Assembly: GCA_044506885.1 (NCBI GenBank)
Contig: JBIQKC010000003.1
Span: 57,187 to 121,186 of the forward strand
Length of the DNA: 64,000 nt
Direction of reading: 5' to 3'
Origin: Croceibacterium_A sp044506885
GTDB lineage: Bacteria > Pseudomonadota > Alphaproteobacteria > Sphingomonadales > Sphingomonadaceae
How positions within the stretch are numbered: position 1 is the first letter of the stretch; each line of letters starts with the position of its first letter. Made by a program: the position numbers and the translations under genes. The notes beneath the pieces are model-generated. The model searched no databases and was not told the DNA's origin. It worked only from the letters and a program-made list of their open reading frames with translations. This document shows, piece after piece, positions 7,913 through 16,508 of the stretch.

Positions 7913-9106
7913 ATGTTCGGCACCACCCTGCTGCTCGCGTTCCGGGAAATCAGGCGGCACCTGCTGCGCAGCTTCCTGACGACGCTGGGCATCATCATCG
8001 GCGTCGCGGCGGTCATCACCATGGTCACGCTGGGGCGCGGAGTCACCGTCGACATCGAGGAGCAGATCAACTCGCTCGGCTCCAACATGTTCATCATCTT
8101 CCCGATCCAGACCGACCGGGGCCAGATCCGCCCGTTCGACGAACGCGACGTGGAGGCGGTGCGGGAACAGGTCGCGGGCGTCAATTTCGTCGCCGGACAG
8201 GTCGAAAGCCAGGTGGTCGCGATCCACAACGGGCAGGACTGGCGCTCCAAGGTCGAAGGCGTGAACAACGAGTTCCTCGATGCGCGCGGCATCGGCATCG
8301 ACGAGGGCCGCCGCTTCAACGAGCGCGAGCAGCAGGCGGGCGCCAACGTCTGCATCATCGGCCCGACCGTGCGCGAGGAGATCTTCGTCCCCAGCCAGAG
8401 CCCGATCGGCGAGCACATGCGGCTCAACAACGTCTCGTGCCAGGTGATCGGGGTGTTCGCCTCGCGCGGGGCGGTGGGCGGCAGCGACGACGACAATTCG
8501 ATCTTCATGCCGCTGACCAACGTCCAGCGCCGCTTCACCGGAAACGACAATATCGGCTACATGGCGGTCGCTTACGACCCGGCCTATTCCAGCGCGGCGA
8601 TGACCCGCGCGCTGGTGAGCCTGATGCGCGAGCGCCGCGTCCTGCTGGAAGGCCAGGCGAACGATTTCGACATCATCGACACCGCCGAAATCAACGAGAC
8701 GGTGGCCGCGACGGTGGGCACGATGACGATCATGGTCGCGGCGATCGCGGCGATCAGCCTGATCGTGGGCGGGGTCGGGATCATGAACATCATGCTCGTC
8801 TCGGTAACCGAGCGCACGCGCGAGATCGGCATCCGCCTCGCCATCGGCGCGCTGGCCCGCGAGGTGCAGTTGCAGTTCCTGACCGAAGCCGTGGTGCTGT
8901 GCTGCTTCGGCGGCCTGGTCGGCATCCTGCTGGGCTTCGCGCTGTCGTTCAGCCTGTCGAGCGCGCTCCAGATCTCCTACGTCTTCGATCCGTTCATCAA
9001 CACCCTGAGCTTCGCGATCTCGGCGCTGATCGGGATCATCTTCGGCTACTTCCCGGCCCGCCGCGCTTCGCGGCTCGACCCGATCGAGGCGCTGCGCCAC
9101 GAATAG
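7913..9106 (+). CDS. ABC transporter permease, MacB/FtsX-type
   Basis: A 397-residue inner-membrane permease with the MacB architecture: one N-terminal membrane helix (about residues 17-40, beginning FLTTLGIIIGVAAVITM), a large periplasmic core domain (about 41-265), then three C-terminal helices, with the conserved GGVGIMNIMLVSVTERTREI segment at the core/FtsX boundary and PARRASRLDPIEALRHE at the end. It follows the ATPase by 10 bases. With the three preceding genes it makes a complete tripartite export system. The next gene converges, with only five bases between stops. Confidence 0.93.
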   Translation: MFGTTLLLAFREIRRHLLRSFLTTLGIIIGVAAVITMVTLGRGVTVDIEEQINSLGSNMFIIFPIQTDRGQIRPFDERDVEAVREQVAGVNFVAGQVESQVVAIHNGQDWRSKVEGVNNEFLDARGIGIDEGRRFNEREQQAGANVCIIGPTVREEIFVPSQSPIGEHMRLNNVSCQVIGVFASRGAVGGSDDDNSIFMPLTNVQRRFTGNDNIGYMAVAYDPAYSSAAMTRALVSLMRERRVLLEGQANDFDIIDTAEINETVAATVGTMTIMVAAIAAISLIVGGVGIMNIMLVSVTERTREIGIRLAIGALAREVQLQFLTEAVVLCCFGGLVGILLGFALSFSLSSALQISYVFDPFINTLSFAISALIGIIFGYFPARRASRLDPIEALRHE

Positions 9107-9111
9107 CGAAG

Positions 9112-10824
9112 TTATCGCGGCTCCGGGGTGAGGTTGGCTATGCGGCGGCTTTCGGCGACACGGGCGCCGGCCGCTATGAACGATTCCAGAGCGTCGAGGT
9201 CCAGTCCGCCTTCGGCCACCACGCGGCCTTCGGTCAGCACCGAAAAGCCATCGCCCCCGCTGGCGAGGAAATTGTTGACCGTGACGCGATAGCGCCTGTC
9301 CGGCGTGAGCGCCTCTCCGTTCAGCGTTGCTTCCACGATCCGTTCGCCCACGGGCCGCGTGCGGTCGTAGGCGAAGGCCAGCCCGGCCGACGGGATCAGC
9401 AGCGACTGCCGCACGCGCGCCGGGCTTTCGGCGGTAAATTGCTGTTCGAGCAGACGGACGATCTGCCCGCCTGTCAGCTCCAGCACGACGAGCGTGTTGC
9501 CGAACGGCTGGAGTGCGAAGATCTGGCCGTACGAGACCGTACCGTCGGCGGCCGGAGCGAAGCGCGTGCGCAGCCCGCCCGAGTTGATGAAGGCGATCTC
9601 CGCGCCGCCGTTCGCCGAGGCGGCGGTCGCGGCGAGCTGGGCATCGGCGATCAGCCGCCCCAGCGGCGGATCGGCATCGCCGCCCCCCGCCGTTTCCAGC
9701 GATCCTTCGACGCGGCCGACGATGCGCGACGCGATCGGCGCGATCGCTTCGGCGTAGCGCCGAACGAGCGCCGCGACATCCGTGTCTTCCCCCGCATCTT
9801 CCGACACCGCCCGGTTCACCGCGTCCAGCGCGGTTACCCGGTCGCTCGCCGGGTCGACCGTGAGCCGGATATCGGTGACAAAGTTGCCGTAGCGGCCGGC
9901 GCTCGTCAGAAGCCGGGTGGAGCCGTCCGGCGCCCGCATTTCGCAAATGTAGGCCATGTGCGTGTGGCCGGAGACCACCAGCCTGATAACCGGATCGAGC
10001 CGGTCCAGAATCGGAACCACCGGACCCGAGAGGCCGGGGCAGCCGTTTGCGTTGAAGGCGGGCTGGACCCTGGCCCCCTGATGGAGCAGCAGGATGACCG
10101 TGTCCGCCCCTTGTTCCCGCAGGCGCGCGGCCAGCGCGTTGGCCGTTTCCGCTTCATCCGCGAACCGCAGGCCGGCGACGCCCGCCGGGGAAACCAGCGT
10201 GCCCGTTTCCTTCAGCGTCATGCCGATGAAGCCAATCCGCGCTGCGCCGAATTCGCGAATCTCCGCGCCGGGAAGGAACGGCCGGCCCGCTTCGTCGAGG
10301 ACATTGGCCGCGAGGAACCGGAACCTCGCTCCGGCAAACGCGTGGTCGAGCGCACAGGGTTGGCGCGAGGTATGCTTCTGGCAGCCGCCCTGTTGCATCC
10401 GGCGCAGTTCCGCCGGCCCCCGGTCGAATTCGTGGTTGCCCACCGCCGCCAGTTCGAGCCCGGCGAGATCGAGCGCCACGATCGTCGGCTCGTCGAGAAA
10501 GTGGGCCGAGGTCAGCGGACTGGCGCCGATCATGTCGCCCGCGGCCACGGTGATCGTGTTGCGCCGGCCTTCGCGCAGGCGTTCCAGCACGGCCGCCATC
10601 CGCGCCGCGCCGCCCAGCAGGCCCTGTCTGCTTTCGCCGCCGTCGAGCCACGTCACCTCGCCGGCGGGCGGCTCGATATTGCCGTGAAAGTCGTTGAGCG
10701 CGAGGATCTGGATCGATTCCGCCGCCGGGGGCTCCGGCGCATCGACCGTCGCGCAGGCAACCAGCGCGAGCGACGCCGCGATTCCGGAAAACAGGCGGGC
10801 GATACTAGGGTCCGTACTGGACAT
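9112..10824 (-). CDS. Bifunctional metallophosphatase/5'-nucleotidase lipoprotein (UshA-like)
   Basis: A 570-residue periplasmic or outer-membrane-anchored nucleotidase that releases phosphate and nucleosides from nucleotides. Lipobox LVAC puts the modified cysteine at residue 24. The N-terminal calcineurin-like domain shows the metal motifs LNDFHGN (D45, H47), AGDMIG, GNHEFDRG and SGHTHMA. The C-terminal 5'-nucleotidase domain carries INSGGLRT and the substrate-binding GNTLVV and FLASGGDGF segments. ATG 10824 is chosen because it directly precedes the lipoprotein signal. It lies 113 bases downstream of a TonB receptor on the same strand, and the two may share regulation by phosphate (see the element at 13478). 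Confidence 0.92.
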   Translation of the reverse strand: MSSTDPSIARLFSGIAASLALVACATVDAPEPPAAESIQILALNDFHGNIEPPAGEVTWLDGGESRQGLLGGAARMAAVLERLREGRRNTITVAAGDMIGASPLTSAHFLDEPTIVALDLAGLELAAVGNHEFDRGPAELRRMQQGGCQKHTSRQPCALDHAFAGARFRFLAANVLDEAGRPFLPGAEIREFGAARIGFIGMTLKETGTLVSPAGVAGLRFADEAETANALAARLREQGADTVILLLHQGARVQPAFNANGCPGLSGPVVPILDRLDPVIRLVVSGHTHMAYICEMRAPDGSTRLLTSAGRYGNFVTDIRLTVDPASDRVTALDAVNRAVSEDAGEDTDVAALVRRYAEAIAPIASRIVGRVEGSLETAGGGDADPPLGRLIADAQLAATAASANGGAEIAFINSGGLRTRFAPAADGTVSYGQIFALQPFGNTLVVLELTGGQIVRLLEQQFTAESPARVRQSLLIPSAGLAFAYDRTRPVGERIVEATLNGEALTPDRRYRVTVNNFLASGGDGFSVLTEGRVVAEGGLDLDALESFIAAGARVAESRRIANLTPEPR

Positions 10825-10902
10825 GGGCGTCTCCGCCGAAAGATCGGGCCGGGCCCGCACCATACGGCCTTGCCATAGCCAGTGCAGGTGCGGGCACAGG
10901 TA

Positions 10903-10926
10903 CGGGCGGGACTTTCGCCCCGCCCG
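10903..10926 (-). terminator. GC-rich hairpin after the TonB receptor gene
   Basis: cgggcggg (10903-10910) pairs with cccgcccg (10919-10926) around an 8-base loop, 12 bases after the receptor stop. There is no U-run, so it may be only a partial terminator or an mRNA-stabilising structure between the receptor and nucleotidase genes. Confidence 0.35.
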
Positions 10927-10937
10927 CATCCGACGTG

Positions 10938-13403
10938 TCAGAACTGCACGTTGACGGTCGCCGAGAAGGTTCGCGGCGCCCCCATCTGCGCGAACGGCGG
11001 GGAGGACGCGCCCTGCGCAAGGCTGTTGGTGAAGCTGCCGACATAGAGCTTGTCGAACAGATTGTAGACGTTGAGTTGCAGGTAGGTCCGTTCGTCCAGC
11101 CCCGCCCATTCGAGGTTTACCCGCGCATCGAGGTTGACCAGCATGTAGGCGTTGGTCTTCGCCGGATAGACTTCCACACCGTCGGCCATGATCGGCAGGT
11201 TGGTGTCGTAGATGTAGCGGCCACCCGTGCGCTTGGCGGTGGCGCCGATGTCCACGGGCCCCAGCATCGCGCGGGCCTGCAACCCGTAGGAATAGCCCGG
11301 CGCGCCGGATTCGCGCCTGCCGGCGGTCGGGATCACGGCCCCGGCGGCTTCGATGTCGTTCTTGATTTCCGACTTCATGTAGGAACCGAAGGCGTAGATC
11401 AGGAACTGCGGAACCGGCTGGACCGCAACGCTGGCGTCCAGGCCGTATTTGTCCACCGGACCGAGGTTGCGATAGACGTTGCGCTCGGTCACCGGGTCGT
11501 AGGCGGAAGCCAGCCGGTTCTCGTACTTCGTGTACCAGCCGACGATCTGCCCCTGGACGATCGGCGAGAGGTAGCGCAGGCCGAGATCGAAGTTGTCGGT
11601 CGTCTCCGGCTCCGGCCGCGCGGATGGCGTATCGGCGGGGAAGTAGAACGCGTTGTACAGCGCGTCCGTCCCCGGCACCTGCAAGCCCTTCGAATAGTTT
11701 GCGAAGATCGAGAACCGGTCGAACGGATTGAACACCAGCCCTGCGTTGGGCAGGATTTCGTCGTATTTCAGGATGCGTTGCTGCGGCCCCTGCACGCCGG
11801 GATTTTCCGCGGCATAGATTGCGTTGCGCGGATCGCCGGCGCCGAAGCAGTCGACAAAACCGCTGTCGCTGGTGGTGAAGCAGTTGTTGGTGAGGTCGCG
11901 GGTGAAGAACGGCGCCCGCAGCCCCAGCATGACGCGCAGGGCGTCGTCGGCGAAGGAGCCGCTGTACTCGCCCGAAACCTGGTGCAGCGTCGCATAGGAT
12001 TGGCGATCGCGCTTTTGCAGCACCGCCCCGGTCGCGTCGGCCAGCGGATCGTTTACCGGAAAGACGTCGTACGGTTCGCCATTGGGATAGAGCAGGCCGA
12101 CTTGCCCCGTCTGGCGGTGGTTCGCGCGATCGAAGGTATAGGCGACGCGGACCGAATGGTCGTCGGCGATGTCCCAGCGCAAGTTGCCGATAACGCCGAA
12201 GCGGTGCGTCCGCGTCTGGCTGGGGGCAAGCAGCGTGAACTCGTCGTCGAGATCGCCATCGCCGTTCAGGTCCATGCCGAAATAGGGCCGCCCGCCGATA
12301 TAGCCGGACAGACCGCCCGACAGACGCTCGCGCGCGCCGACAACGCCGCCGCCGTTCGCCTTGACGTACTGATAGCTCGGATCGACCGACAGTGTGATCG
12401 AATCGGTCAGGTGAAACAGCGATGCGCCGCGAATGTTGCCCGTGTTCGAAGGGTTGTAGCGCCGGTCGAACTCCGTAGCGCAGGAACCCGCCGGCGCTCC
12501 CACCTGGTCGAACGTGGTCACTGTGCAGGACAGGTCGACCTCGTATTCCCGCGCCTCGTCGCTGTTCAGCGGAAAGCGGTCGCCCGAGCCCGCTCCGACC
12601 ACGCGATCGGCATCCAGGCGCAGCGGCACGGAGCCGAAGAAGTTGTTGCGGTTCCGGTTGTAGTGGCCCGAGATGGAGATGAAATCCGGCCCGCTCCCCA
12701 GCGGCTGCCAGATACGGCCGTTGACCTGGGTCTTATCGATCTCGCCATAGTTGTTGTAGGGATTGTCGTAGCTGGTCTTGCTCGCGGACACGAAGGCGCG
12801 GGTGCCGAACGGCGTGAACTCGCCCGTATCGACCATCGCGAACGCGCGGAAGTAGTTGTAGTCGCCAGCCGAGGCCGACATGCGGATACCGAGATCCTGG
12901 CCGGGAACACGCGTGCGGTAGTTTACCGTGGATCCAGTCGCGGCCGCCGTCGGGCTGTCGACGTCGGTGGCGCCGAGATTGACGTTGACCTGCTCGATGA
13001 CTTCCGGGTCGAGCTGCTGGTTCGAATAGATTGCGTAGTTGCCCGAATCGTTCAGCGGGATGCCGTCGAACGTCAGGCTGATGCGGTCGGCCGAAAAGCC
13101 GCGGATCGACAACTGGCCGCCGCCGGAACCATAAGCGTCATTGTTCGTGAAGGTGACGCCGGGCATCATGTTGATGCTGTCGAGCACCGTCTGGCCGGGG
13201 TTGTTGCGCAACAGCTGTTCGTTGGTGAGCACCTGCTTGGCCTTCGACGTGTCGGGCACCAGAATGCCCTCGACACCGCCGCGCGCGACACTGCCGGTAA
13301 CCACGATCACCGATTCCTCGAAGTCGACCGAGCCCGTGGACTGCGCGTTTGCGCCGGCGGCCAGGCCGATGGCGCTGGCGGCCACCAGATATTTGTAATG
13401 CAT
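10938..13403 (-). CDS. TonB-dependent outer-membrane receptor
   Basis: An 821-residue gated beta-barrel receptor. A signal peptide (about residues 1-20, ending GANAQ) leads to a TonB-box-like segment ESVIVVTGSV, a plug domain (about 55-170, with LLRNNPGQTVLDSINMMPG and GGGQLSIRGFSADR) and a 22-strand-type barrel ending in the C-terminal Phe signature VNVQF. Substrate cannot be read from sequence. Its own upstream region contains a PhoB-box-like repeat and the next gene is a 5'-nucleotidase, which suggests uptake of a phosphorylated or phosphate-linked compound (inference). It lacks the N-terminal STN signalling domain seen in the other receptor of this window. Confidence 0.93.
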   Translation of the reverse strand: MHYKYLVAASAIGLAAGANAQSTGSVDFEESVIVVTGSVARGGVEGILVPDTSKAKQVLTNEQLLRNNPGQTVLDSINMMPGVTFTNNDAYGSGGGQLSIRGFSADRISLTFDGIPLNDSGNYAIYSNQQLDPEVIEQVNVNLGATDVDSPTAAATGSTVNYRTRVPGQDLGIRMSASAGDYNYFRAFAMVDTGEFTPFGTRAFVSASKTSYDNPYNNYGEIDKTQVNGRIWQPLGSGPDFISISGHYNRNRNNFFGSVPLRLDADRVVGAGSGDRFPLNSDEAREYEVDLSCTVTTFDQVGAPAGSCATEFDRRYNPSNTGNIRGASLFHLTDSITLSVDPSYQYVKANGGGVVGARERLSGGLSGYIGGRPYFGMDLNGDGDLDDEFTLLAPSQTRTHRFGVIGNLRWDIADDHSVRVAYTFDRANHRQTGQVGLLYPNGEPYDVFPVNDPLADATGAVLQKRDRQSYATLHQVSGEYSGSFADDALRVMLGLRAPFFTRDLTNNCFTTSDSGFVDCFGAGDPRNAIYAAENPGVQGPQQRILKYDEILPNAGLVFNPFDRFSIFANYSKGLQVPGTDALYNAFYFPADTPSARPEPETTDNFDLGLRYLSPIVQGQIVGWYTKYENRLASAYDPVTERNVYRNLGPVDKYGLDASVAVQPVPQFLIYAFGSYMKSEIKNDIEAAGAVIPTAGRRESGAPGYSYGLQARAMLGPVDIGATAKRTGGRYIYDTNLPIMADGVEVYPAKTNAYMLVNLDARVNLEWAGLDERTYLQLNVYNLFDKLYVGSFTNSLAQGASSPPFAQMGAPRTFSATVNVQF

Positions 13404-13477
13404 GGGAGTGGACCTTCGTTGCTGCCCTGAACGCCGGTTTCACTAGAAACGATTTGAGACAGAACGCGGTCGGCACG

Positions 13478-13495
13478 GCTACAGAATGGCTACAG
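13478..13495 (-). promoter_or_regulatory. PhoB-box-like direct repeat upstream of the TonB receptor
   Basis: Read on the minus strand the site is CTGTAGC-CATT-CTGTAGC: two identical 7-base half-sites separated by 4 bases, giving the 11-base period of Pho boxes (consensus CTGTCAT-N4-CTGTCAT). The CTGT core is kept in both half-sites, but the last three bases differ from consensus. It lies 75-92 bases upstream of the receptor ATG and in the same orientation. Regulation by PhoB is an inference from architecture and from the downstream nucleotidase. Confidence 0.45.
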
Positions 13496-13590
13496 CAGCG
13501 CATCCGGCCGGATCGGCGTCCGGGCCGCAACAGGCGGACGAGGACCCGCCGGACAAATGTAACAAGATGTAACGGGACGGATTACGGTAA

Positions 13591-13665
13591 TTAACTGGGT
13601 ATCGCCACGCCGCCGTGCGATGCCCCGGCTGCGGGTTGTACTTTCATGCCGAACTCCTTGGGCAT
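13591..13665 (-). CDS. Possible 24-codon small ORF between hpd and the TonB receptor
   Basis: A short frame encodes MPKEFGMKVQPAAGASHGGV plus four residues and ends in TAA. Both its ATG codons have Shine-Dalgarno-like sequences: AGGAAG before the first (13665) and AAGGAG six bases before the second (13647), which would give an 18-residue peptide. It is on the same strand as the flanking genes and just beyond a strong hairpin. I do not recognise the peptide; it does not resemble PqqA. It could equally be chance, since the sequence is too short for codon evidence. Confidence 0.3.
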   Translation of the reverse strand: MPKEFGMKVQPAAGASHGGVAIPS

Positions 13666-13683
13666 GGCAGGTCTTCCTACCTC

Positions 13684-13735
13684 AAGCCGCGCCCGGCATG
13701 GCCCGATTTGCGGACCTGCCGGGCGCGGCTTTTTT
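13684..13735 (+). terminator. Strong plus-strand rho-independent terminator with no plus-strand gene before it
   Basis: A perfect 15-base stem (13684-13698 with 13717-13731), 18-base loop and a run of six T (13730-13735) on the plus strand. Only a plus-strand transcript would see the U-run, yet the genes on both sides are on the minus strand. On the minus strand the same stem lies about 15 bases after the hpd stop but is followed by TTGAGG. It may end a small RNA transcribed from the TonB-receptor promoter region, or act as an imperfect end for hpd. Confidence 0.65.
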
Positions 13736-13750
13736 CCTGGCGATAAGGTC

Positions 13751-14836
13751 TTACGCCTTGTCTTCGCTGGCGAGCGCGCCGCGGCGGAGCTGGTCGCGCT
13801 CGATCGATTCGAACAGCGCGGTGAAGTTGCCTTCGCCGAAGCCTTCGTCGCCCTTGCGCTGGATGAATTCGAAGAACACCGGCCCGACCATCGTGTCGGA
13901 GAATATCTGCAACAAGAGCCGCGAATCGCCCTCTTGCGTCGAGCCGTCGAGCAGGATGCCGCGCCGCCGCAGCGCCGCCACGTCCTGTCCGTGGCCGGGC
14001 AGCCGTTCGTCGAGCATTTCGTAGTAGGTATCCGGCGGGGGAGCCATGAAGGGCGCCCCCAACGCAGATAGCGCATCCCAGGTGGCGACGAGGTCGTCGG
14101 TCAGGAGGGCGATGTGCTGAATGCCTTCGCCGTTGTAGGCGCGCAGGAACTCCTCGATCTGCCCGCCGCCGGCCTTGCCTTCCTCGTTGAGCGGAATGCG
14201 GATCCGTCCGTCCGGCGCGGTCATCGCCCGGCTGGTGAGGCCGGTGTATTCGCCCTTGATGTCGAAATAGCGGATCTCGCGGAAGTTGAAGACGCGCTCG
14301 TAGAAGCCCGCCCAGTGATCCATCCGCCCGCCGTAGACGTTGTGCGTCAGGTGGTCGATCAGCCGCAGCCCCGCGCCCGCGGGATGCCGTTCCGCTCCTT
14401 CCAGATACGCGAAATCGACGTCGTAGATCGACAGTCCGTCGCCATAGCGGTCGGTCAGGTAGATGAAGGCCCCGCCGATGCCGCGAATGGCGGGGATATT
14501 CAGTTCCATCGGCCCGGCGATCGTCTGCGCCGGCTCGGCCCCGCGTTCCAGCGCAAGCTCGAACGCCTTCCGCGCATCGCGCACGCGGAAGCCCATGCCG
14601 CACGCCGACGGCCCGTGCTCGGCGGCGAAGTAGGCGGCGGGAGAGCCCGGTTCGTAATTGGCGATGAAGCTGATTTCACCCTGCCGCCACAGGTCCACGT
14701 CCTTCGAACGGTGGCGGGCGATGTGGGCGAAACCCATCTTCTCGAACGCCGGTTCGAGCACGCCCTTCTCCGGCGCGCAGAACTCGACGAATTCGAAGCC
14801 GTCGAGCCCGAGTGGGTTGTCGAAGAGATCGGGCAT
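13751..14836 (-). CDS. hpd: 4-hydroxyphenylpyruvate dioxygenase
   Basis: A 361-residue non-haem iron dioxygenase converting 4-hydroxyphenylpyruvate to homogentisate in tyrosine catabolism. Two vicinal-oxygen-chelate halves are visible; the C-terminal half carries the iron ligands H162 (LIDHLTHNV), H241 (GIQHIALLTDD) and E323 (VFFEFIQRKG), plus the C-terminal GFGEGNF segment typical of the family. ATG 14836 is preferred over an in-frame TTG six codons upstream because AAAGGA sits at a suitable distance. No other homogentisate-pathway gene is nearby. The gene diverges from the FecI-like sigma factor across a gap of 145 bases. Confidence 0.93.
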   Translation of the reverse strand: MPDLFDNPLGLDGFEFVEFCAPEKGVLEPAFEKMGFAHIARHRSKDVDLWRQGEISFIANYEPGSPAAYFAAEHGPSACGMGFRVRDARKAFELALERGAEPAQTIAGPMELNIPAIRGIGGAFIYLTDRYGDGLSIYDVDFAYLEGAERHPAGAGLRLIDHLTHNVYGGRMDHWAGFYERVFNFREIRYFDIKGEYTGLTSRAMTAPDGRIRIPLNEEGKAGGGQIEEFLRAYNGEGIQHIALLTDDLVATWDALSALGAPFMAPPPDTYYEMLDERLPGHGQDVAALRRRGILLDGSTQEGDSRLLLQIFSDTMVGPVFFEFIQRKGDEGFGEGNFTALFESIERDQLRRGALASEDKA

Positions 14837-14981
14837 CCATCCAGTTCCTTTCAATTGAAACTATCTTTACCCGATTCCTCCCGGAGATGCTACCTGTTCG
14901 GCGGCCGGCCGGGGTCGGGACCCATCGGTCGGCGCGCCTCGCACCGGCCGCTCCCTTCCCATCGCTGCTCTTGGCGACTAT

Positions 14982-15542
14982 TTGCCTGCCGCTCTGACGG
15001 AGGCGTGGAGAGGATTGGCCGAGGACAGCTCCAGCACCGGTCTCGAGGAAGTCTTCCTCGCGAATCGCGACCGCCTGCTGCGCTTTCTCGTGGCGCGCGG
15101 GGCGGGCGAGGCGGCCGAGGATCTGTTGCAGGAGATCTGGCTCAAGATCGCGGCGCGCAACACCGGTCCGGTGGCGTCGCCGATGTCCTATCTGTTTCGC
15201 ACCGCCGATACGCTGATGATCGACCGCTTCCGCTCGGCGCGCCAGGCCGAACGGCGCGAGCGCGACTGGAGCGACGCTCACGACGGCGCGGCCCCCGGCG
15301 TTTCCGACACCCCTTCGGCCGAGCGCCATCTGATCGCACGGGAACAGGCGCGGCGCGTGCTCGAAGCGCTCGACACGCTCGGCCCGAGGCCGGCGGCGAT
15401 CTTCCGCCGGCACCGGATCGACGGCGTCGCCCAGCGGCTGCTGGCCGAGGAATTCGGCGTCAGCCTGAGCACGGTCGAAAGCGACCTCAGGCGGGCCTAC
15501 GCGGCGCTGGCCGCGCTGAAGGAGCGGACCGATGAGGTTTGA
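14982..15542 (+). CDS. ECF RNA polymerase sigma factor, FecI-like
   Basis: A 186-residue sigma-70 family protein with region 2 (about residues 20-90; AAEDLLQEIWLKIA and PMSYLFRTADTLMIDRFR) and region 4 (about 118-180; FRRHRIDGVAQRLLAEEFGVSLSTVESDLRRAY). It is followed by a FecR-like gene and a TonB receptor with a signalling domain, the classic cell-surface signalling order. It is therefore expected to be activated when the receptor senses its ligand, and to transcribe the receptor operon and perhaps the autotransporter downstream. Confidence 0.9.
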   Translation: MPAALTEAWRGLAEDSSSTGLEEVFLANRDRLLRFLVARGAGEAAEDLLQEIWLKIAARNTGPVASPMSYLFRTADTLMIDRFRSARQAERRERDWSDAHDGAAPGVSDTPSAERHLIAREQARRVLEALDTLGPRPAAIFRRHRIDGVAQRLLAEEFGVSLSTVESDLRRAYAALAALKERTDEV

Positions 15543-15581
15543 GCGGATCGATTCCGTCTTCATCGCAGGAGGCATTCGGGA

Positions 15582-16505
15582 ATGACGCTTGACGAAACGA
15601 TCCGCGAGCAGGCCGCCCTCTGGGCGGTGCGCGCGGGCGATCCGGCGTTCGAGGACTGGGACGCCTTCACGCGGTGGCTGGAGGACGACCCCCGCCACGC
15701 GCGCGCTTACGACGAGATCGTGGCTTCGGTTCTCGACGCCGCCGAAGCCCTGCCGCCCGTTCCCGCGGCGCAGAACGACGACGAACCCGTAGCGTATCCC
15801 GCCCGCCGCCGCTGGCTGGGCGGCGCGATTGCGGCTGCGGTCGCCGGGCTGGCCGCTTTCGGGGCGTGGCAGGCGATGCCCGGCGCCTACGCCATCGAAA
15901 CGGCGCCGGGAGAGATGCGGCTGGTCGAACTCGCGCCCGGCGAGCAGATCGCGCTGGCGGGCGGCACGCGCCTGATCCTCGACAAGGACGCGCCGCGCAC
16001 GGCCACGCTCGAACACGGTCAGGCGCTGTTCACGCTGCGCGGCGATTCCAGCGAGCCGTTCAGGCTGACGGTGGGCGAGGATACCCTGGTGGACATCGGC
16101 ACGGTTTTCGACGTTGCGCTCACCGGCGGGCGGACGAGCGTGGCCGTGTCCGAAGGCGCGGTGCTGTTCAATCCGGGCGCGCAGAACGTGCGCGTCGATC
16201 CGGGCCAGATGCTGTCGAGCGAGGCCGGTTCCGACGCTTACCGGCTCATCCCCATCCCGCTGGCCCAGGTCGGCGAATGGCGCGAAGGGCGGCTGACGTT
16301 CCAGGACGCGACGCTGGCCGAAGTCGCGGCCGACCTTTCGCGCGCGACCGGCGTTCGCTTCATGGTGACCGCGCGATCGGGCCAGAGCCGTGTATCGGGC
16401 AGCCTGCTGCTCGATCCCGTCCGCGACGATCCGCGCGAAGTCGGCCCGCTGCTCGGCGTGTCGATCCGCCCCGTGGACGGCGCGTGGGAGATCGGAGCGC
16501 AATAG
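15582..16505 (+). CDS. FecR-family anti-sigma/sigma regulator
   Basis: A 307-residue single-pass inner-membrane protein that transmits a signal from the TonB receptor to the sigma factor. The cytoplasmic N-terminal DUF4880-type helix bundle (about residues 5-50, with WDAFTRWLEDDPRHARAYD) precedes a membrane helix (about 78-97), and the periplasmic FecR domain follows (about 105-200; GEMRLVELAPGEQIALAGGT, VDIGTVFDV, VSEGAVLF). The C-terminal part resembles an STN-interaction module (TLAEVAADLSRATGVRF). It lies 39 bases after the sigma factor and three bases before the receptor. Confidence 0.9.
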   Translation: MTLDETIREQAALWAVRAGDPAFEDWDAFTRWLEDDPRHARAYDEIVASVLDAAEALPPVPAAQNDDEPVAYPARRRWLGGAIAAAVAGLAAFGAWQAMPGAYAIETAPGEMRLVELAPGEQIALAGGTRLILDKDAPRTATLEHGQALFTLRGDSSEPFRLTVGEDTLVDIGTVFDVALTGGRTSVAVSEGAVLFNPGAQNVRVDPGQMLSSEAGSDAYRLIPIPLAQVGEWREGRLTFQDATLAEVAADLSRATGVRFMVTARSGQSRVSGSLLLDPVRDDPREVGPLLGVSIRPVDGAWEIGAQ

Positions 16506-16508
16506 ACG

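Noticed and set aside
7835..9946. A long minus-strand frame across the MacB-like permease into the nucleotidase region
   Set aside because: It crosses two convincingly assigned genes in other frames.
10935..13430. An 831-codon plus-strand frame opposite the TonB receptor
   Set aside because: Antisense shadow with histidine/arginine/valine bias and no family motifs.
13558..13573. Direct repeat tgtaac-aaga-tgtaac upstream of the TonB receptor as a second Pho box
   Set aside because: The period is 10 rather than 11 bases and the half-sites lack the CTGT core, so it was not called.
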